Positions 1-10,573 of a DNA stretch of 64,000 nucleotides are shown here, one piece after another. The notes below the pieces were generated by a model that was not told where the DNA came from, ran no database searches, and was given only the letters and a program-made list of their open reading frames with translations. Origin of the DNA: Carnegiea gigantea (taxonomy: Eukaryota; Streptophyta; Magnoliopsida; Caryophyllales; Cactaceae). Where the stretch lies: positions 492,777 to 556,776 of the forward strand of contig JAKOGI010000442.1 of assembly GCA_029747015.1 (NCBI GenBank), written 5' to 3'. The first letter of the stretch is position 1; each line of letters opens with the position of its first letter. The translations under genes and the position numbers were made by a program.

Positions 1-257
1 ATGGATTGTGATGACCCTAAGGTCATTTCAAGAGATGAATAAGGGAGAGAAGTATGTTTCATGATCACAGAGAGGGAAAACCTTGTCCTTTAAATTCTGT
101 TATGGAAACAAGTGAGCTCTTATGTGAAGGATATGTTGTGTATTGGTGTTATGCTATTAACATTCATCCTAAGGAAGAAAAAGCAGAAGATATCCCTACA
201 GTTTTCGAATTTATAGATGTTTTCCTGAAGAATTATCAGGAGTGTTCTGCAAAGAGA

Positions 258-905
258 AATTGATTATGAGATTGAATTCATCCCTTATGCTCAGCCTATC
301 TCTAACGCCCCATTTCGTATAGCTCCAACAGAGCTTAGAAAACTGAAGATTCAGTTAGATAAGCTATTACAGAAAGTATTTATCAGACCATCCAAATGTT
401 CCTCAGTGGGATGCCCAGTTCTATTTGTAAAGAAGAAGAATGGAACCTTGAGGTTATGCATTGATTTCTAGAAGCAGAGCAAGAACACCATCAAAAACAA
501 ATACCCATCACCCCAAGTAGATGACTAATCAACTGCAGGGAACAGGAGTCTTTTCTAGGATTGATTTGAGGTCAAGATACCATCAACTTAAGATTATACC
601 TAAAGACATTGCCAAAACCACACTACGGACGATGTTTGGGTCATGATAAATTCACTGTGATGCCTTTTGGCCTAGTCAATGGCCCCGCAGCCTTTACGGA
701 TCTTATGAATAGAGTTTCAGACTATATCTAGACAAGTTGTGGAAGTGTTCATAAAAGATATCTTGAAATACTCCAAGGATAAAGATGAGCATATTGTTCA
801 TTTGAGGATAGTGTTATAGACCTTGAAGGAACATCGATTACACAGCAAATACAAGAAGCATGAGTATTGTAGGAAGAAATGATATTTTTGGAACACAAGG
901 TTTCA
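258..905 (+). pseudogene. pol: Reverse transcriptase, decayed (G1 copy A)
   Basis: Frames here read as a Ty3/gypsy reverse transcriptase: a [10 protein letters not shown] motif near 415-445, LRLCIDF near 450-470, motif A around FSRIDLRSRYHQLK near 553-592 with its Asp present, and a motif C region at 748-759. Motif C should be F/Y-x-D-D but reads FIKD, so the first catalytic Asp is Lys. A TAG follows IDF, and the frame breaks after PQVDD near 520-527 where a few bases that normally encode the following LF are missing. The product would copy RNA to DNA in a virus-like particle; this copy cannot. Confidence 0.88.
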
Positions 906-1080
906 AAGGAAGAGCTTAAGGTTGATTTGGAAAAAGGTGAAAGCAGTTACAAAGTGCTCAAGACCCACCAATACACTGAGATTTGAAACTATTTGAGTTT
1001 AGTAGGGAATTATCGAGTTCAGGAAGGATTTGACGAATATTATTCTCCTTAACTAATTTGTTGAAGAAAGCTATAAAGTT

Positions 1081-1570
1081 AGTAAGAAGATTAAACTAGT
1101 GGCTTATGCCTCCCAACATCTCAACCCTTATGAGAAGGATTACCTAACCATGATATGGAGTTAGCCGCTATAGTTTTTGCAGTGAAAATTTGGAGACACT
1201 ACTTATATAGAGTACCATGCAAAATCAATACTGGTCATCAAAGCTTGAAGGACATCTTCTCTCAAAAGAAGCTCAGTCGATATGAAACATCAGTTATGGC
1301 AGATCCAATGTCAATCAAGAAAGAGAAATATTGTGGCAGATGCCTAAATAGGAAGGCACAACATACCTTGAATAGTGTAGTAGCTATTCAACTGAATCTC
1401 TTGAGAGAACTTGAGGACTTGGACATTTAATTAGTGTCGCACAGGAAGGCGAATGCTCAAATGCCGACACTTGCCTTACAGTCCTCCCTAATGGAGGAAC
1501 TTAGAGTAAATCGGGATAGAGATCCTGAGTTCCAAAGAATAAAGCGAAATCTTGAGAAGGGTATTCAATT
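1081..1570 (+). pseudogene. pol: RNase H domain and linker, decayed (G1 copy A)
   Basis: The frame around 1155-1430 reads ELAAIVFAVKIWRHYLY and then INTGHQSLK, the classic Ty3/gypsy RNase H pattern. VAYASQHLNPYEKDY is readable just upstream from about 1101 in another frame. The family has TDH at the site that here reads TGH, so a catalytic Asp is Gly; copy B keeps TDH. After the domain, the linker to integrase can be followed (ELRVNRDRDPEF near 1500-1535). The usual role is degrading the RNA strand of the RNA:DNA hybrid. The frame change at the start and the lost Asp make it inactive. Confidence 0.85.
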
Positions 1571-2445
1571 TCAACGGACTTTATCATGGAATTCCTTCAG
1601 ATATAGTGTCTGATAACTATTAGAGATTTCAAGCCTATTTTGGTAAGTACTTCAAAGAGCATTTGGAACTATATTGCACTTTAGCAGTTCTTATCATTCT
1701 GAAACGGATGGGCAAGCATCTAAAAATATCAATGGATTAACTCTTCCAAGTTGGAGCTTGTAGTACTTCACGACCTACAACCAACATTTGTATTTGAAAA
1801 AAGTTTGGAACTCCCAGCAATCAACGTTGTGATAGCACTAGCAGAGAATCCTTTACTAAACATCAGGATAAAATGACGGCCGACATTGACAACAAAATCA
1901 TCTTTTGAGTCATGAAGATCTTTTTCAGCATTCAATAAGGCGGCATATCTCAGAAGACTCTTGAAAGCATACCATTGGAACCGACAGAAAACCTATATCG
2001 ATAAAAGAAGGAGATTCCTAAAATTTCCGGTCTCACCAACTAAGGGTGTAAGGAGGTTACACTGCGACCTAAATTGAGGACAAGATCTTTTGGACCGCAT
2101 CAGTTCATTAAAAGGTCAAATTTCATAACTTGTCTACCAGATCTGCCTATATAACTCAAACACGTACATAACGTGCACCTTACCTCGCAATTCAGTCGAT
2201 ACATTTTAGATCATGACTGTGCTGTCATAATCAAATCTATTGCAGTCATTGGGGGTTTTGTCTTTTCAAGAGCACCCAGTTTAGATGTACATCACAGGAT
2301 TAAGCAGTTAAGCATTAAGCAGATATCTTTAACCAAATTACTTTTGGCAAATGATACCTCCTCAGAAGCTACTTGACAAACTGAGAAGCAAGTGAAAGCC
2401 AAGTACCCATACTTATTTGAAATAACCTTACATGTTTAGACAAAG
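1571..2445 (+). pseudogene. pol: Integrase remnant with SH3/chromodomain-like tail (G1 copy A)
   Basis: The linker (EKGIQF) runs almost directly into YHGIPSDIVSDN near 1575-1617, which is normally in the second half of the integrase core. The zinc-binding HHCC part and the first catalytic Asp are therefore deleted. The Asp of VSDN remains. Further on come KGVRRL near 2044, a RYILDHDCAVIIKS stretch near 2200-2240 that matches the RKYxPDPxHVI segment of plant integrases, and a chromodomain-like end closing with KAKYPYLFE near 2398-2424. The reading needs several frame changes. Copy B has the same deletion. Confidence 0.8.
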
Positions 2446-2473
2446 TTCATAAGTTTCGAGGACGAAACTCTTT

Positions 2474-2486
2474 AAGGGGGGAAGGC
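2474..2486 (+). promoter_or_regulatory. Polypurine tract of G1 copy A
   Basis: AAGGGGGGAAGGC lies directly before the LTR start TGTAATAGCCCG. It follows CGAGGACGAAACT, a motif typical of the pol end in plant gypsy elements. It primes plus-strand DNA synthesis. The copy-B counterpart has one G changed to C. Confidence 0.85.
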
Positions 2487-2848
2487 TGTAATAGCCCGAC
2501 CCTAAATCATGTTTATTTATTTAACTAAGCCATGTTATTAATTTTTTACATTTATTTATCTCATTTAATCATCCCGGTTGGGAGAATTCATTTGGGGCTC
2601 CACTTTGTAATTCGAGTTTCATTTACCGAAAATAATTTTTTAGAGAAATTGATATTAGGCCTCGATACTTATGGGTTAGAAGATTAAATTATTTTTCATG
2701 GCATTACAAAAATTTAATTTTGAGCTTTGAAAACAAAAAAAAAAAAATTAATCACTGACGGTTTTGCTTTCTTTTCAAACCCGAGGTCATTCAAGGCCAA
2801 TTTCGGCCCAAGGTTGAAGCCTAACAAATTGTATCACTAACCTAGCTA

Positions 2849-2880
2849 ATTAACCATGGTTTAAGCTTAACCATCGTTAC
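2849..2880 (+). promoter_or_regulatory. Imperfect palindrome with CCATGG core in G1 LTR A
   Basis: TTAACCATGGTTTAAGC is followed by TTAACCATCGTTAC, an inverted repeat about 30 bp long. The copy in LTR B (10931-10960) keeps both CCATGG cores, and the related solo LTR has it at 37001-37027. It sits just upstream of the GC-rich part of the LTR. A transcription-factor site is possible but not shown. Confidence 0.45.
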
Positions 2881-2904
2881 TTTTGAGGATAAATTCTCAG
2901 CCAA

Positions 2905-3150
2905 GTGCTTGAGATCAATTTGCAACCAAGTAATCAAGCTCTCCTTTTCTCTCTTTTTACCTCTCTCTTCCTCTCAACCTCCATGGCAGCCACCACCAGC
3001 CCCCCTAGCTGCTGTTCCGGCCTGCTGCCGCCACTTCTAGCCACCAGCCACTGGTTAGCCACCACCCCAACCACCAGCAGCCACCCCCACAACTCTCACA
3101 AGCATCAAACACCACCTCCATCCTCTTGTATTCAAGCTCAAGTGAGGTAA
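2905..3150 (+). other. GC-rich Pro/Ser/Thr-codon stretch in G1 LTR A
   Basis: An 81-codon frame is rich in Pro, Ser and Thr (runs such as TTSPPS). LTR B has a shorter version at 10985-11194 that lost an 18-base segment and ends early. Both lie in the LTR, not in gag or pol. Similar GC-rich islands occur in the G2 LTRs (21540-21700, 30410-30600), the solo LTR (36800-36930) and the G4 LTRs (52020-52250, 59390-59600). I regard this as the transcribed leader region of the LTR rather than a protein gene. Confidence 0.4.
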
Positions 3151-5502
3151 ATGCTAGTCTCATCAAGTTTAATTTAGATTTTTATGTTGGATTTAATCAT
3201 GTTATATTGATTTAAACAAGTATTATTTTGATGTTTTGGTTGTTGATTATGCTTGAAAGCAAGTGATGTTTGAAGTTGTTCATGATCATGCAAGTTTAGG
3301 TGGTGGTGATAGATTTTGATTGTTTTAAATGAGATTTTGTGATCTTTGGTGTTGATAATAAGTACAAAGATGTTTATGGTGATTCATATATATTAAAGGG
3401 TGATTTTAATGGGTGGTTATGTAAAGAAAAGATTGAAAAATGTTATTATTGAGCAGTAAACAGACTTGAAACAGGGGTTAGTTCGGGAGCAAATTGGTAT
3501 TAATTGGCACATCAAAAATTTATGAATTTTGATGTAGTGATATCTTGATGAGGTAAATTTCAATAGGCTTTTGAAATACTCAATTTTGGGTTGTGTGGAC
3601 AATGCTATGACCAATTTACTAAGGACTACACAGAAGACATCGAAACTGGGAGCATTTGTGAACAAGGGAATTTACGGAAAACCTGGTATTGATTGGGTCA
3701 TTGAAAAGTTATGATTTTTGGTATGTAGATATAGAAATGCGTTATCTTTCAAATGCCTTTTGAATCACCTTAATCTGAGGTCTGTGGAAAACGTTATGGT
3801 CGTTTTACTACGACTACGCAGATTGAACTGAAATTGTGCACGTCTGTGTTCTACCCTAATTTTTGGAACCTTACTATATGAATCATGCTTTGTGTCCTAA
3901 ATAAACATTTTATTAGACATTATGAGCTTTCCATATTGGGGTTTTACATCTTAGTTGGAGGTCAGGAGTGAAAGATATGGATTTTCCAATGCAAACCATC
4001 AAATGATAACATGAGTGAATACAAAAATTGTGACATTTGGAAATATTATCATAAGTTTCTATATAATTATGGGTATTGCAAGAAAATTACAAAGTATAGT
4101 GAGTTCAACAAGCTTGATTATGTACAGAAGCTCACTTGGGTTGAAAACTGAGTTAAATAAGTATGAAAATAAAATTTGGGAAGTGAGCAGAGTAATAATT
4201 CAAAATCAGTGTCCTTTGAACCAAGTCAGAGTGTTATATGAGCTTTTATGAACCTCACAGCATTAAACCATTTATCATCCATTTTAGAAGTATTAAACCT
4301 TCTATTATCCATTTCAGAAGTATTATAGTTTCCATTATCCATTTCAGAAACATCAGAAACTCATATTTCGTTTATTTCAATTGAAATCTTTTTATTATCA
4401 GCTCAATCATTCCAATGTGATCTATTTTGTTACAATTTGTAGTCTCTCAAGTTCAAAAACCCTAACTGATTTATTTTTTTATATCATCTTGGTTTAACTT
4501 GCCTTATATTGAATCATTGGAATTATAGAAGCCTTTTAATTAATCAATTTCCACTAAAATTATAAATTATGTCAGTAAACATGGTTTACTAGCTACATTT
4601 ATCTATAATTATATTTCTTAAACAGAAATGGGGCCTAGTCCATCGTTTCCATTGTGCATAAATATTATCAAGCGAAATATCATTTTAAAGACTTCAGGCA
4701 CGTCCATTGCCTGTATCTTTAGAAATCAGAGTTCATTTATTAAAGTATCATGTTTGATAAGTACATCAATGAATCAGTTTACACATATCAGTTAATTAGT
4801 GATCCAATCAGTTATCATCTATAGGGCATTCATCCTTCAGTTACCCGTGCGGCTTCAGGCTAGGTCCCCGATTGACTTGACAGGTGTACACCTATCCATA
4901 GATCGTAACAGTATCAAGGGGTTCACTATCAGATAATAAGTAGCAATGCAATTTTACGTTCATCTCATTCACTATTTTAACTTAAATTGAATTGCAGAGT
5001 GGCCGCCCAAACAATTTATTCAGAGATCATTTAACAATTCAAGAATGCATGTACTGAGCTTCGACTCACAGTTCGAAATCTTTTTCATGTTTTATTTTAG
5101 GCAAATGCTCAAAGAATTGCCCTCATGCTAACAAATCAGTTGAAGAGAATAAGTGAAGCAAGAAAATCTTGATGGATCAAAAGTCATGCAGTATATGCAT
5201 ACTTTAAAGCTGTATATTGAATTCTTCAGTGGATAGAGATGCAGATTACATGGTGAATTGTTTTTACTATAGTGTAAAAACCTTATATTGGTTAATAGTT
5301 GATTATATATGGATTGATCAGGTGTGTATGTGTATGTTTGAGGTCATGCTTAACTACGTTATTTATATCACTCATGTTTCAAGCCTTGTCCTTTTTGGAC
5401 GACGGTAACGGCCCTATCATTGGGTTTATCAAATTGTAATTGAGAAATTATTAAGGAGAATACAAACAGTGAATCATGTTTAATTTAGGGGCATTACAGA
5501 TT

Positions 5503-5515
5503 TGGTATCAGAGCC
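5503..5515 (+). promoter_or_regulatory. Primer-binding site, initiator tRNA-Met (G1)
   Basis: TGGTATCAGAGCC begins four bases after the LTR end. It is complementary to the 3' end of plant initiator tRNA-Met, the usual primer for minus-strand synthesis in gypsy and copia elements. Confidence 0.95.
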
Positions 5516-6065
5516 AGTTGAGATTTTTTTATGGGATATGGAATATGGAGTTAAGATATTGAGAAAGTTGGCTAGTGAGGAATGAGGACTATTATGATAT
5601 CCTTGGAGATTTGTGATGCTGGTAATGCCTCCTTATCTCACACATATTCTACTCGTATATTCTTCTTTGTCAGATGGATCCATATAATGTGTATATAGTT
5701 TGATCTCAAGCATCAGATTCGAGGGTGATTTTGAACAACAAGTTAAAGGTGTTCCAATGCATTTAGATATGTATAGTCATATGAGCCACCCATCTGAATG
5801 GTATGCCAATCTTTTAGCTTGAATTATTTATTTTTGGGATGTAAACCCTTGTACTCCAGGCGTGTAGCCCGCAGAGTTGTGATCTCTGGTGTGTAACCGT
5901 TGAGCTTAATTTGATATCCTTTTGTACTTCTATTCAATGCAGGCCAATTTTATGTAAGGCTTTAAGCTTGGAAAATGGCCAGTTTGCAAGCGAAAATCTG
6001 TCCGTTTCACCCCAAGAATTTAAGAATCACTAACACTCCTAGCCCTAGGATTGGGGGTTGTTACA
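5516..6065 (+). repeat. G1 leader holding the tail of an unrelated LTR
   Basis: The stretch ending GATTGGGGGTTGTTACA at 6065 looks like the 3' end of another LTR in plus orientation. The preceding bases (GCCAGTTTGCAAGCGAAAATC, then TCCGTTTC...CCC...AATTTAAG) resemble the inner end of the G4 LTR read on the minus strand (48587-48760). No PBS follows it and no matching start is visible, so it is a truncated solo LTR or a recombinant piece. The part from 5516 to about 5800 has no recognisable content. Confidence 0.5.
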
Positions 6066-7641
6066 AATGTGTCCCATGAAAGGCCCTTAACTCATTTTGA
6101 GGTTAAATGCATAGGGAAAACCAAGTATAGGTGGAATACACAAGTTCGATCAACTTAATAGTTTTGATCAGTGCATAAGGACCGACCTTGAAGTAACTTT
6201 TGCTCATGATCAACATGATTTAAGCAAGGGTTTCCTATCCTGACTTTAAGGTTAGGAAGATATCTTTCATATGAAATAAGTTTCAAGTGGATTAGAGGCC
6301 ATTTGGTTATTGAAAACTATTAAACAAGTCGAAGTCTGCAAATTGGGCAGAATCCTAATACATAAGGTCTGGGTTTAGTCCAGTTGCAGCCTATGTATTC
6401 TATCAGATAGCAAAGTTTTTATTAGACTATGCATTCTAATGACCCAAGTTGAAGCACATTTGGAGATCATTTGGTCAATGAAATTCAGCTTAGAAGTCTG
6501 ATGGTATAGACTGTCCAAGTCAGCGGGTACCTACAACTTTGAGCATATGCTACCCCATCATATGGGTGTCATTTTGTGCAGGCAACTCCTTCAATATGCT
6601 TTAATAATTACCGATATATTTTCTTCTGTAACCCAAGAATTTCATTTAAGCGAGCTATATGGAGGGTTCTTGATGTAGTATCCCCTGAATTGTCAGATTT
6701 TAGAGAGGCTTATTCTGCTATACATAAGTTTGAAACCATTGACTGCCGATTATTCCATAGAAGAGAAACCAAGGACACTTTAGAGAGATATTGTGCTTCA
6801 ATCCACTGCAATTTAAGACTTACTTAAATTGCCCAAACTCTTGCAAGCAGTCCATTGACCCCACCTCCATTTGTGAAGTAGACATTACTCTCGAAAATAT
6901 TTCACTGCACCTTTGGGTAACATATCATCTTCCATTGTCCTTGTTGGATTATCAACTGTTGGATGCTCCTCACTTTGACCAGGGGCTTCATCTTTTTGTC
7001 TTCATGACATCTCCCCGTCCACTTGCATCATCATTCACTCTCATGTTACATCTTCATCAGTTCTAGTCACCTTTTCCTATTTTTACGAGCTCAATTGCTG
7101 CTAGCAGCTGGTTTATAATTGGGATGCACCCATGTCAATAGACGATACTTTTATCACATGCTTGTATCGAAGGTAGATCTTAACTATGCTTTGTATGGGG
7201 GTTGATTACTATCAAACTTGTGGAATTCAATGCTAAGGGAAATGCGATGGGTCTACCTTTTGGCTAATTCAATCCAAGTTCCTTGTGGAAGATCACTTGT
7301 ATAAAGCTTAAGTTTGACAATCAAAATTTTTGCCATGCATTTGGATTATGTCAGTGAGAAATTTTGATGGGTTACTACCCCTTGGAAAAATGCCTTCAGC
7401 TGATTCAGACTAAAGAACTCTAGAGTGTAAAGTATAACCTAGTGGAACCTGAAAAATAGATTCGAGGAATGGGGAAAATTTTCTCTGTAATAGAGGTTCC
7501 AGGGGAGAAAAAGGTGAACATTAAAACATTTTGTCTAACTGGTGAAACCGATATTTGATGAAATACTGTTAGGAATAGACCCTTAGGGCCTGACTTCATT
7601 TGGAGCAGAATTGCGGAAGAACGAACTACACCGCTCCGGAC
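6066..7641 (+). pseudogene. gag: Probable gag region, heavily decayed (G1)
   Basis: Gag is expected here, between the PBS and the zinc knuckle. Short open stretches remain (6576-6827, 6791-7066), but none gives a convincing gag core and the frame is broken many times. The assignment depends on position. An 83-codon frame at 6576-6827 has a charged C-terminal half (HRRETKDTLERYC) and could be any remnant. Confidence 0.4.
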
Positions 7642-7683
7642 TGCATGTGGTGCGGTAGCCCAGGGCACCTTATTGTTGCCAGT
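7642..7683 (+). pseudogene. gag: Gag zinc knuckle with the last Cys lost (G1)
   Basis: The codons read CMWCGSPGHLIVAS. The CCHC knuckle of gag nucleocapsid is C-x2-C-x4-H-x4-C; spacing is correct for the first three ligands, and the fourth Cys is Ser (AGT at 7681). It normally binds genomic RNA during packaging. It anchors the gag-pol boundary in an otherwise unreadable region, just upstream of the protease. Confidence 0.72.
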
Positions 7684-7825
7684 TCTCGAAGACTAAAGGC
7701 TGTAGACATGGGCTCCCACCTCCGAGGCAAGCAGCTGTAGGAAGGTCGTATGTGTTGAGCAAGAAGGATACTGCCACCTCTGGTACAGTAGTTACTGGAA
7801 CTCTCCTTTAATTTTGAAACCATTT

Positions 7826-8179
7826 TGTGTATTGATTAATTCAGTTGCCACTCATTCAATTATATTCACACGATCTGCCTTGTAAGTGAACCTTAAGAAT
7901 AAGGAGGCAGAAACAAATTATGGAATCAAGTTATCCAATGACTTTAGAGTTGAGTGTTCTATATCTCATAAATTTGTTTCAATTACTGCTGGTGAGATAG
8001 TTTTCTCTGGAGTTCTAATTCAATTTGACTGGTCAGACTTTGATATCATTTTGGAAATGAGTTGGTTGTGTGCTTATGGGGTCAAGATGGATTGTGATGA
8101 CCCTAAGGTTATTTCAAGAGATGAACAAGGGAAAGAAATATGTTTCATGATCACAAAGAGGAAAAACCTTGTCCCTTAA
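7826..8179 (+). pseudogene. pol: Retropepsin-like aspartic protease, inactive (G1)
   Basis: In one frame, VLINSVATHSI at 7829-7861 matches the VLxDSGATHSF active-site loop of plant gypsy proteases. The catalytic Asp is Asn (AAT at 7838) and the Gly is Val. A TAA at 7883-7885 interrupts the frame; it reopens at 7886 (GTG) and continues through FDIILEMSWL and KMDCDDPKVI, matching the ILGMDWL and IDC segments of the family. The protease would cut the gag-pol polyprotein. Copy A preserves only its last codons (from position 1). Confidence 0.85.
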
Positions 8180-8345
8180 ATTCTGTTATGGAAACAAGTG
8201 ATCTCTTATATCAAGGATATATTGTGTATTGGTGTTATGCTATTAACATTCATCCTAAGGAAGAAAAAGCAGAAAATATCCCTAAAGTTTGCGAATTTAT
8301 AGATGTTTTCCTGAAGAATTATCAGGAGTGCTCCGCAAAGAGAAA

Positions 8346-8960
8346 TTGATTATGAGATTGAATTAATCCCTTATGCTCAGGCTATCTCCAACGCCCCATA
8401 TCGTATAGCTCCAATAAAGCTTAGAAAATTGAAGATTCAGTTAGATGAGCTATTACAGAAAGTATTTATCAGACTATCCAAAAGTTCCTCAATGGGATGC
8501 CCAGTTCTATTTGTAAAGAAGAAGAATGGAACCCTGAGGTTATGCATTGATTTCAGGGAGCGGAACAAGAACACCATCAAAAACAAATACCCATCACCCC
8601 AAGTAGATGACTGATCAACTGCAAGGAAGATGAGTCTTATCTAAGATTGATTTGAGGTCAGGATACCATCAACTTAAGATTATACCTGAAGACATTACCA
8701 AAACCACACTACGGACCATGTTAGGGTCATGATATATTCACTGTGATGCCTTTTGGCCTAATCAATAGCCTCGCAGCCTTTACGGATCTTATGAATACAG
8801 TTTCAGACCATATCTAGACAAGTTGTGGTGGTGTTCATAAAAGATATCTTAAAATACTCCAAAGATAAAGATGGGCATATTGTTCATTTGAGGACAGTGT
8901 TATAGATCTTGAAGGAACATCAATTACATAGCAAATACAAGACGCATCAGTATTGTTGGA
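8346..8960 (+). pseudogene. pol: Reverse transcriptase, decayed (G1 copy B)
   Basis: The frame 8429-8614 is open and reads [20 protein letters not shown], then [11 protein letters not shown], the fingers region of a gypsy reverse transcriptase. It stops at TGA directly after PQVDD where several bases are missing; copy A lacks the same bases. In a shifted frame KIDLRSGYHQLK (motif A, Asp present) and GVVFIKDIL-like motif C at 8834-8845 follow. Motif C has Lys in place of the first Asp, as in copy A. This copy is better preserved than copy A but still dead. Confidence 0.9.
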
Positions 8961-9164
8961 AGCAATGGTATTTTTGGAACATAGGGTTTCAAAGGAAGAG
9001 CTTAAGGTTGATTTGGAAAAAGGTGAAAGAAGTTACAAAGTGCTCAAGACCCACCAATGCACTGAGATTAGAAATTGTTTGAGTTTAGTAGGGAATTATC
9101 GAGTTCAGGAAGGATTTGACGAATATTATCCTCCCTAACCAATTTGTTGAAGAAAGCTATAAAG

Positions 9165-9640
9165 TTAGCAAGAAGATTAAACTGGTGGCTTATGCCTCCT
9201 AACATCTCAAGCCTTATGAGAAGGATTACGTAACCATGATATGGAGTTAGCCACTATAGTTTTTGCAGTGAAAGTTTGGAGACATTACTTATATAGAGTA
9301 CCATGCAAAATCAATACTGATCATCAAAGCTTGAAGGACATCTTCTCTCAAAAGAATCTCAGTTGACATGAAACATCAGTTGCGGTAGATCCAATGTCAA
9401 TCAAGAAAGAAAAATAATGTGGCAGATGCCTGAATAGGAAGGCACAACATACCTTGAACACTGTAGTAGCTATTCAACTGAATCTCTTAAGAGAACTTGA
9501 GGCCTTCGACATTCAATTAGTATCGCATAGGAAGGCGAATGTTCAAATACCGAGCCTTACCTTACAGTCCTCCCTAATAGAGGAACTTAGAGTGAATCAG
9601 GATAGTGATCCTGAGTTCTAAAGAATAAAGCGAAATCTTG
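9165..9640 (+). pseudogene. pol: RNase H domain and linker, decayed (G1 copy B)
   Basis: It reads VAYAS at about 9186, then in another frame ELATIVFAVKVWRHYLY and NTDHQSLK. The catalytic Asp of TDH is kept here and lost in copy A. A TAA after KEK near 9416 and other stops break it. The linker to integrase follows to about 9640. Confidence 0.82.
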
Positions 9641-10500
9641 AGAAGGGGATTCAATTTCAACTGAGTTTATTATGGAATTCCTTCAGATATAGTGTCTGAT
9701 AACTATTAGAGATTTCAAGCCTATTTTGGTAAGTACTTCAAGGAGCATTTGGAACTAGATTGCACTTTAGCAGTTCTTATCATCCTGAAACGGATGGGCA
9801 AGTATCTAAAAATATTAATGGATCAACTCTTCCAAGTTGGAGCTTGTAGTACTTCATGACCTACAACCAGCATTTGTATTTGAAAAAAGCATGGAACTCC
9901 CAGCAATCAACGTTGTGATAGCACTAGCAGAGAATCCTTCACTAAACATCAGGACAAAATGACGGCCGACATTGACAACAAAATCATCTTTTGAGTCATG
10001 AAGATCTTCTTCAGTATTCAATAAGGCGGCATATCTCAGAAGACTCTTGAAAGCATATCATTGGAACCGATAGAAAAGCTATGTTGATAAAAGAAGGAGA
10101 TTTCCGAAATTTCCGGTCTCACCAACTAAGGGTGTAAGGAGGTTGCACTGCGACCTAAATTGAAGCCAAGTTCTTTTGGACCATATCAGTTCATTGAAAG
10201 GCCGAGTTTCATAACTTGTCTATCATATCTGCCTATATAACTCAAACACATGCATAACGTGCTCCTTACCTCGTAATTCAGCCGATACATTTTAGATCAT
10301 GACCATGCTACCATAATCAAATCTATTGCAGTCATTGAGGGTTTTATGTTTTCAAGAGCACCTAGTTCAGATGTTGCATCACAGGATTAAGCAACTAAGC
10401 ATTAAGCAAATATCTTTAACCAAATTGTTGTTGGCAAATGATACCTCCTCAGAAGCTACTTGACAAACTGAGAAGCAAGTGAAAGCCAAGTACCCATACT
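9641..10500 (+). pseudogene. pol: Integrase remnant and chromodomain-like tail (G1 copy B)
   Basis: As in copy A, the linker joins directly to the SDIVSDN part of the integrase core, so the zinc-binding half and first catalytic Asp are deleted. The HPETDGQ-like motif is followed in broken frame near 9780-9800. The SH3-like and chromodomain-like end (KAKYPYLFE near 10480-10506) precedes the PPT. The deletion junction matches copy A. Confidence 0.8.
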
Positions 10501-10558
10501 TATTTGAAATAACCTTGCATGTTTAGACAAAGTTCATAAGTTTCGAGGACGAAACTCT

Positions 10559-10573
10559 TTAAGGGCGGAAGGC
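10559..10573 (+). promoter_or_regulatory. Polypurine tract of G1 copy B
   Basis: TTAAGGGCGGAAGGC immediately precedes the LTR start TGTAATAGCCCG. A C interrupts the G run that is pure in copy A. It follows CGAGGACGAAACT. Confidence 0.82.

Larger units (their letters stand above)
1..2486 (+). mobile_element. G1 retrotransposon, 3' part of an internal region (copy A)
   Basis: This is the 3' part of a Ty3/gypsy internal region: end of protease, reverse transcriptase, RNase H, remnant integrase and chromodomain-like tail, ending at a polypurine tract next to an LTR. It aligns base for base with 8087-10573 at roughly 93-95% identity by eye. It belongs to a unit whose 5' half lies left of the window. 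It shares with copy B a missing stretch after the PQVDD motif, an altered catalytic motif and an integrase deletion, so both copies descend from one already broken element. Copy A has extra stops, including a TAG in the IDF motif of the reverse transcriptase near 468. It is a non-functional relic. Confidence 0.9.
2487..5498 (+). repeat. G1 LTR A (shared between two units)
   Basis: It starts TGTAATAGCCCGACCC and ends CATTACA, with 5-bp inverted ends TGTAA/TTACA, and is 3012 bp long. It lies between a PPT (left) and a PBS (right), which defines both ends. Inside are a CCATGG palindrome (2849-2880), a GC-rich Pro/Thr-codon stretch (2983-3125), a conserved block with AGGTGTACACCTAT (4843-4910), and the hairpin sequence TGAGC-TTCG-ACTCA (5055-5068). 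No other gene is visible in it. Confidence 0.92.

Noticed and set aside
7420..7823. Minus-strand frames in G1.
   Set aside because: They are antisense to the gag zinc knuckle and protease start, which have recognisable motifs on the plus strand.
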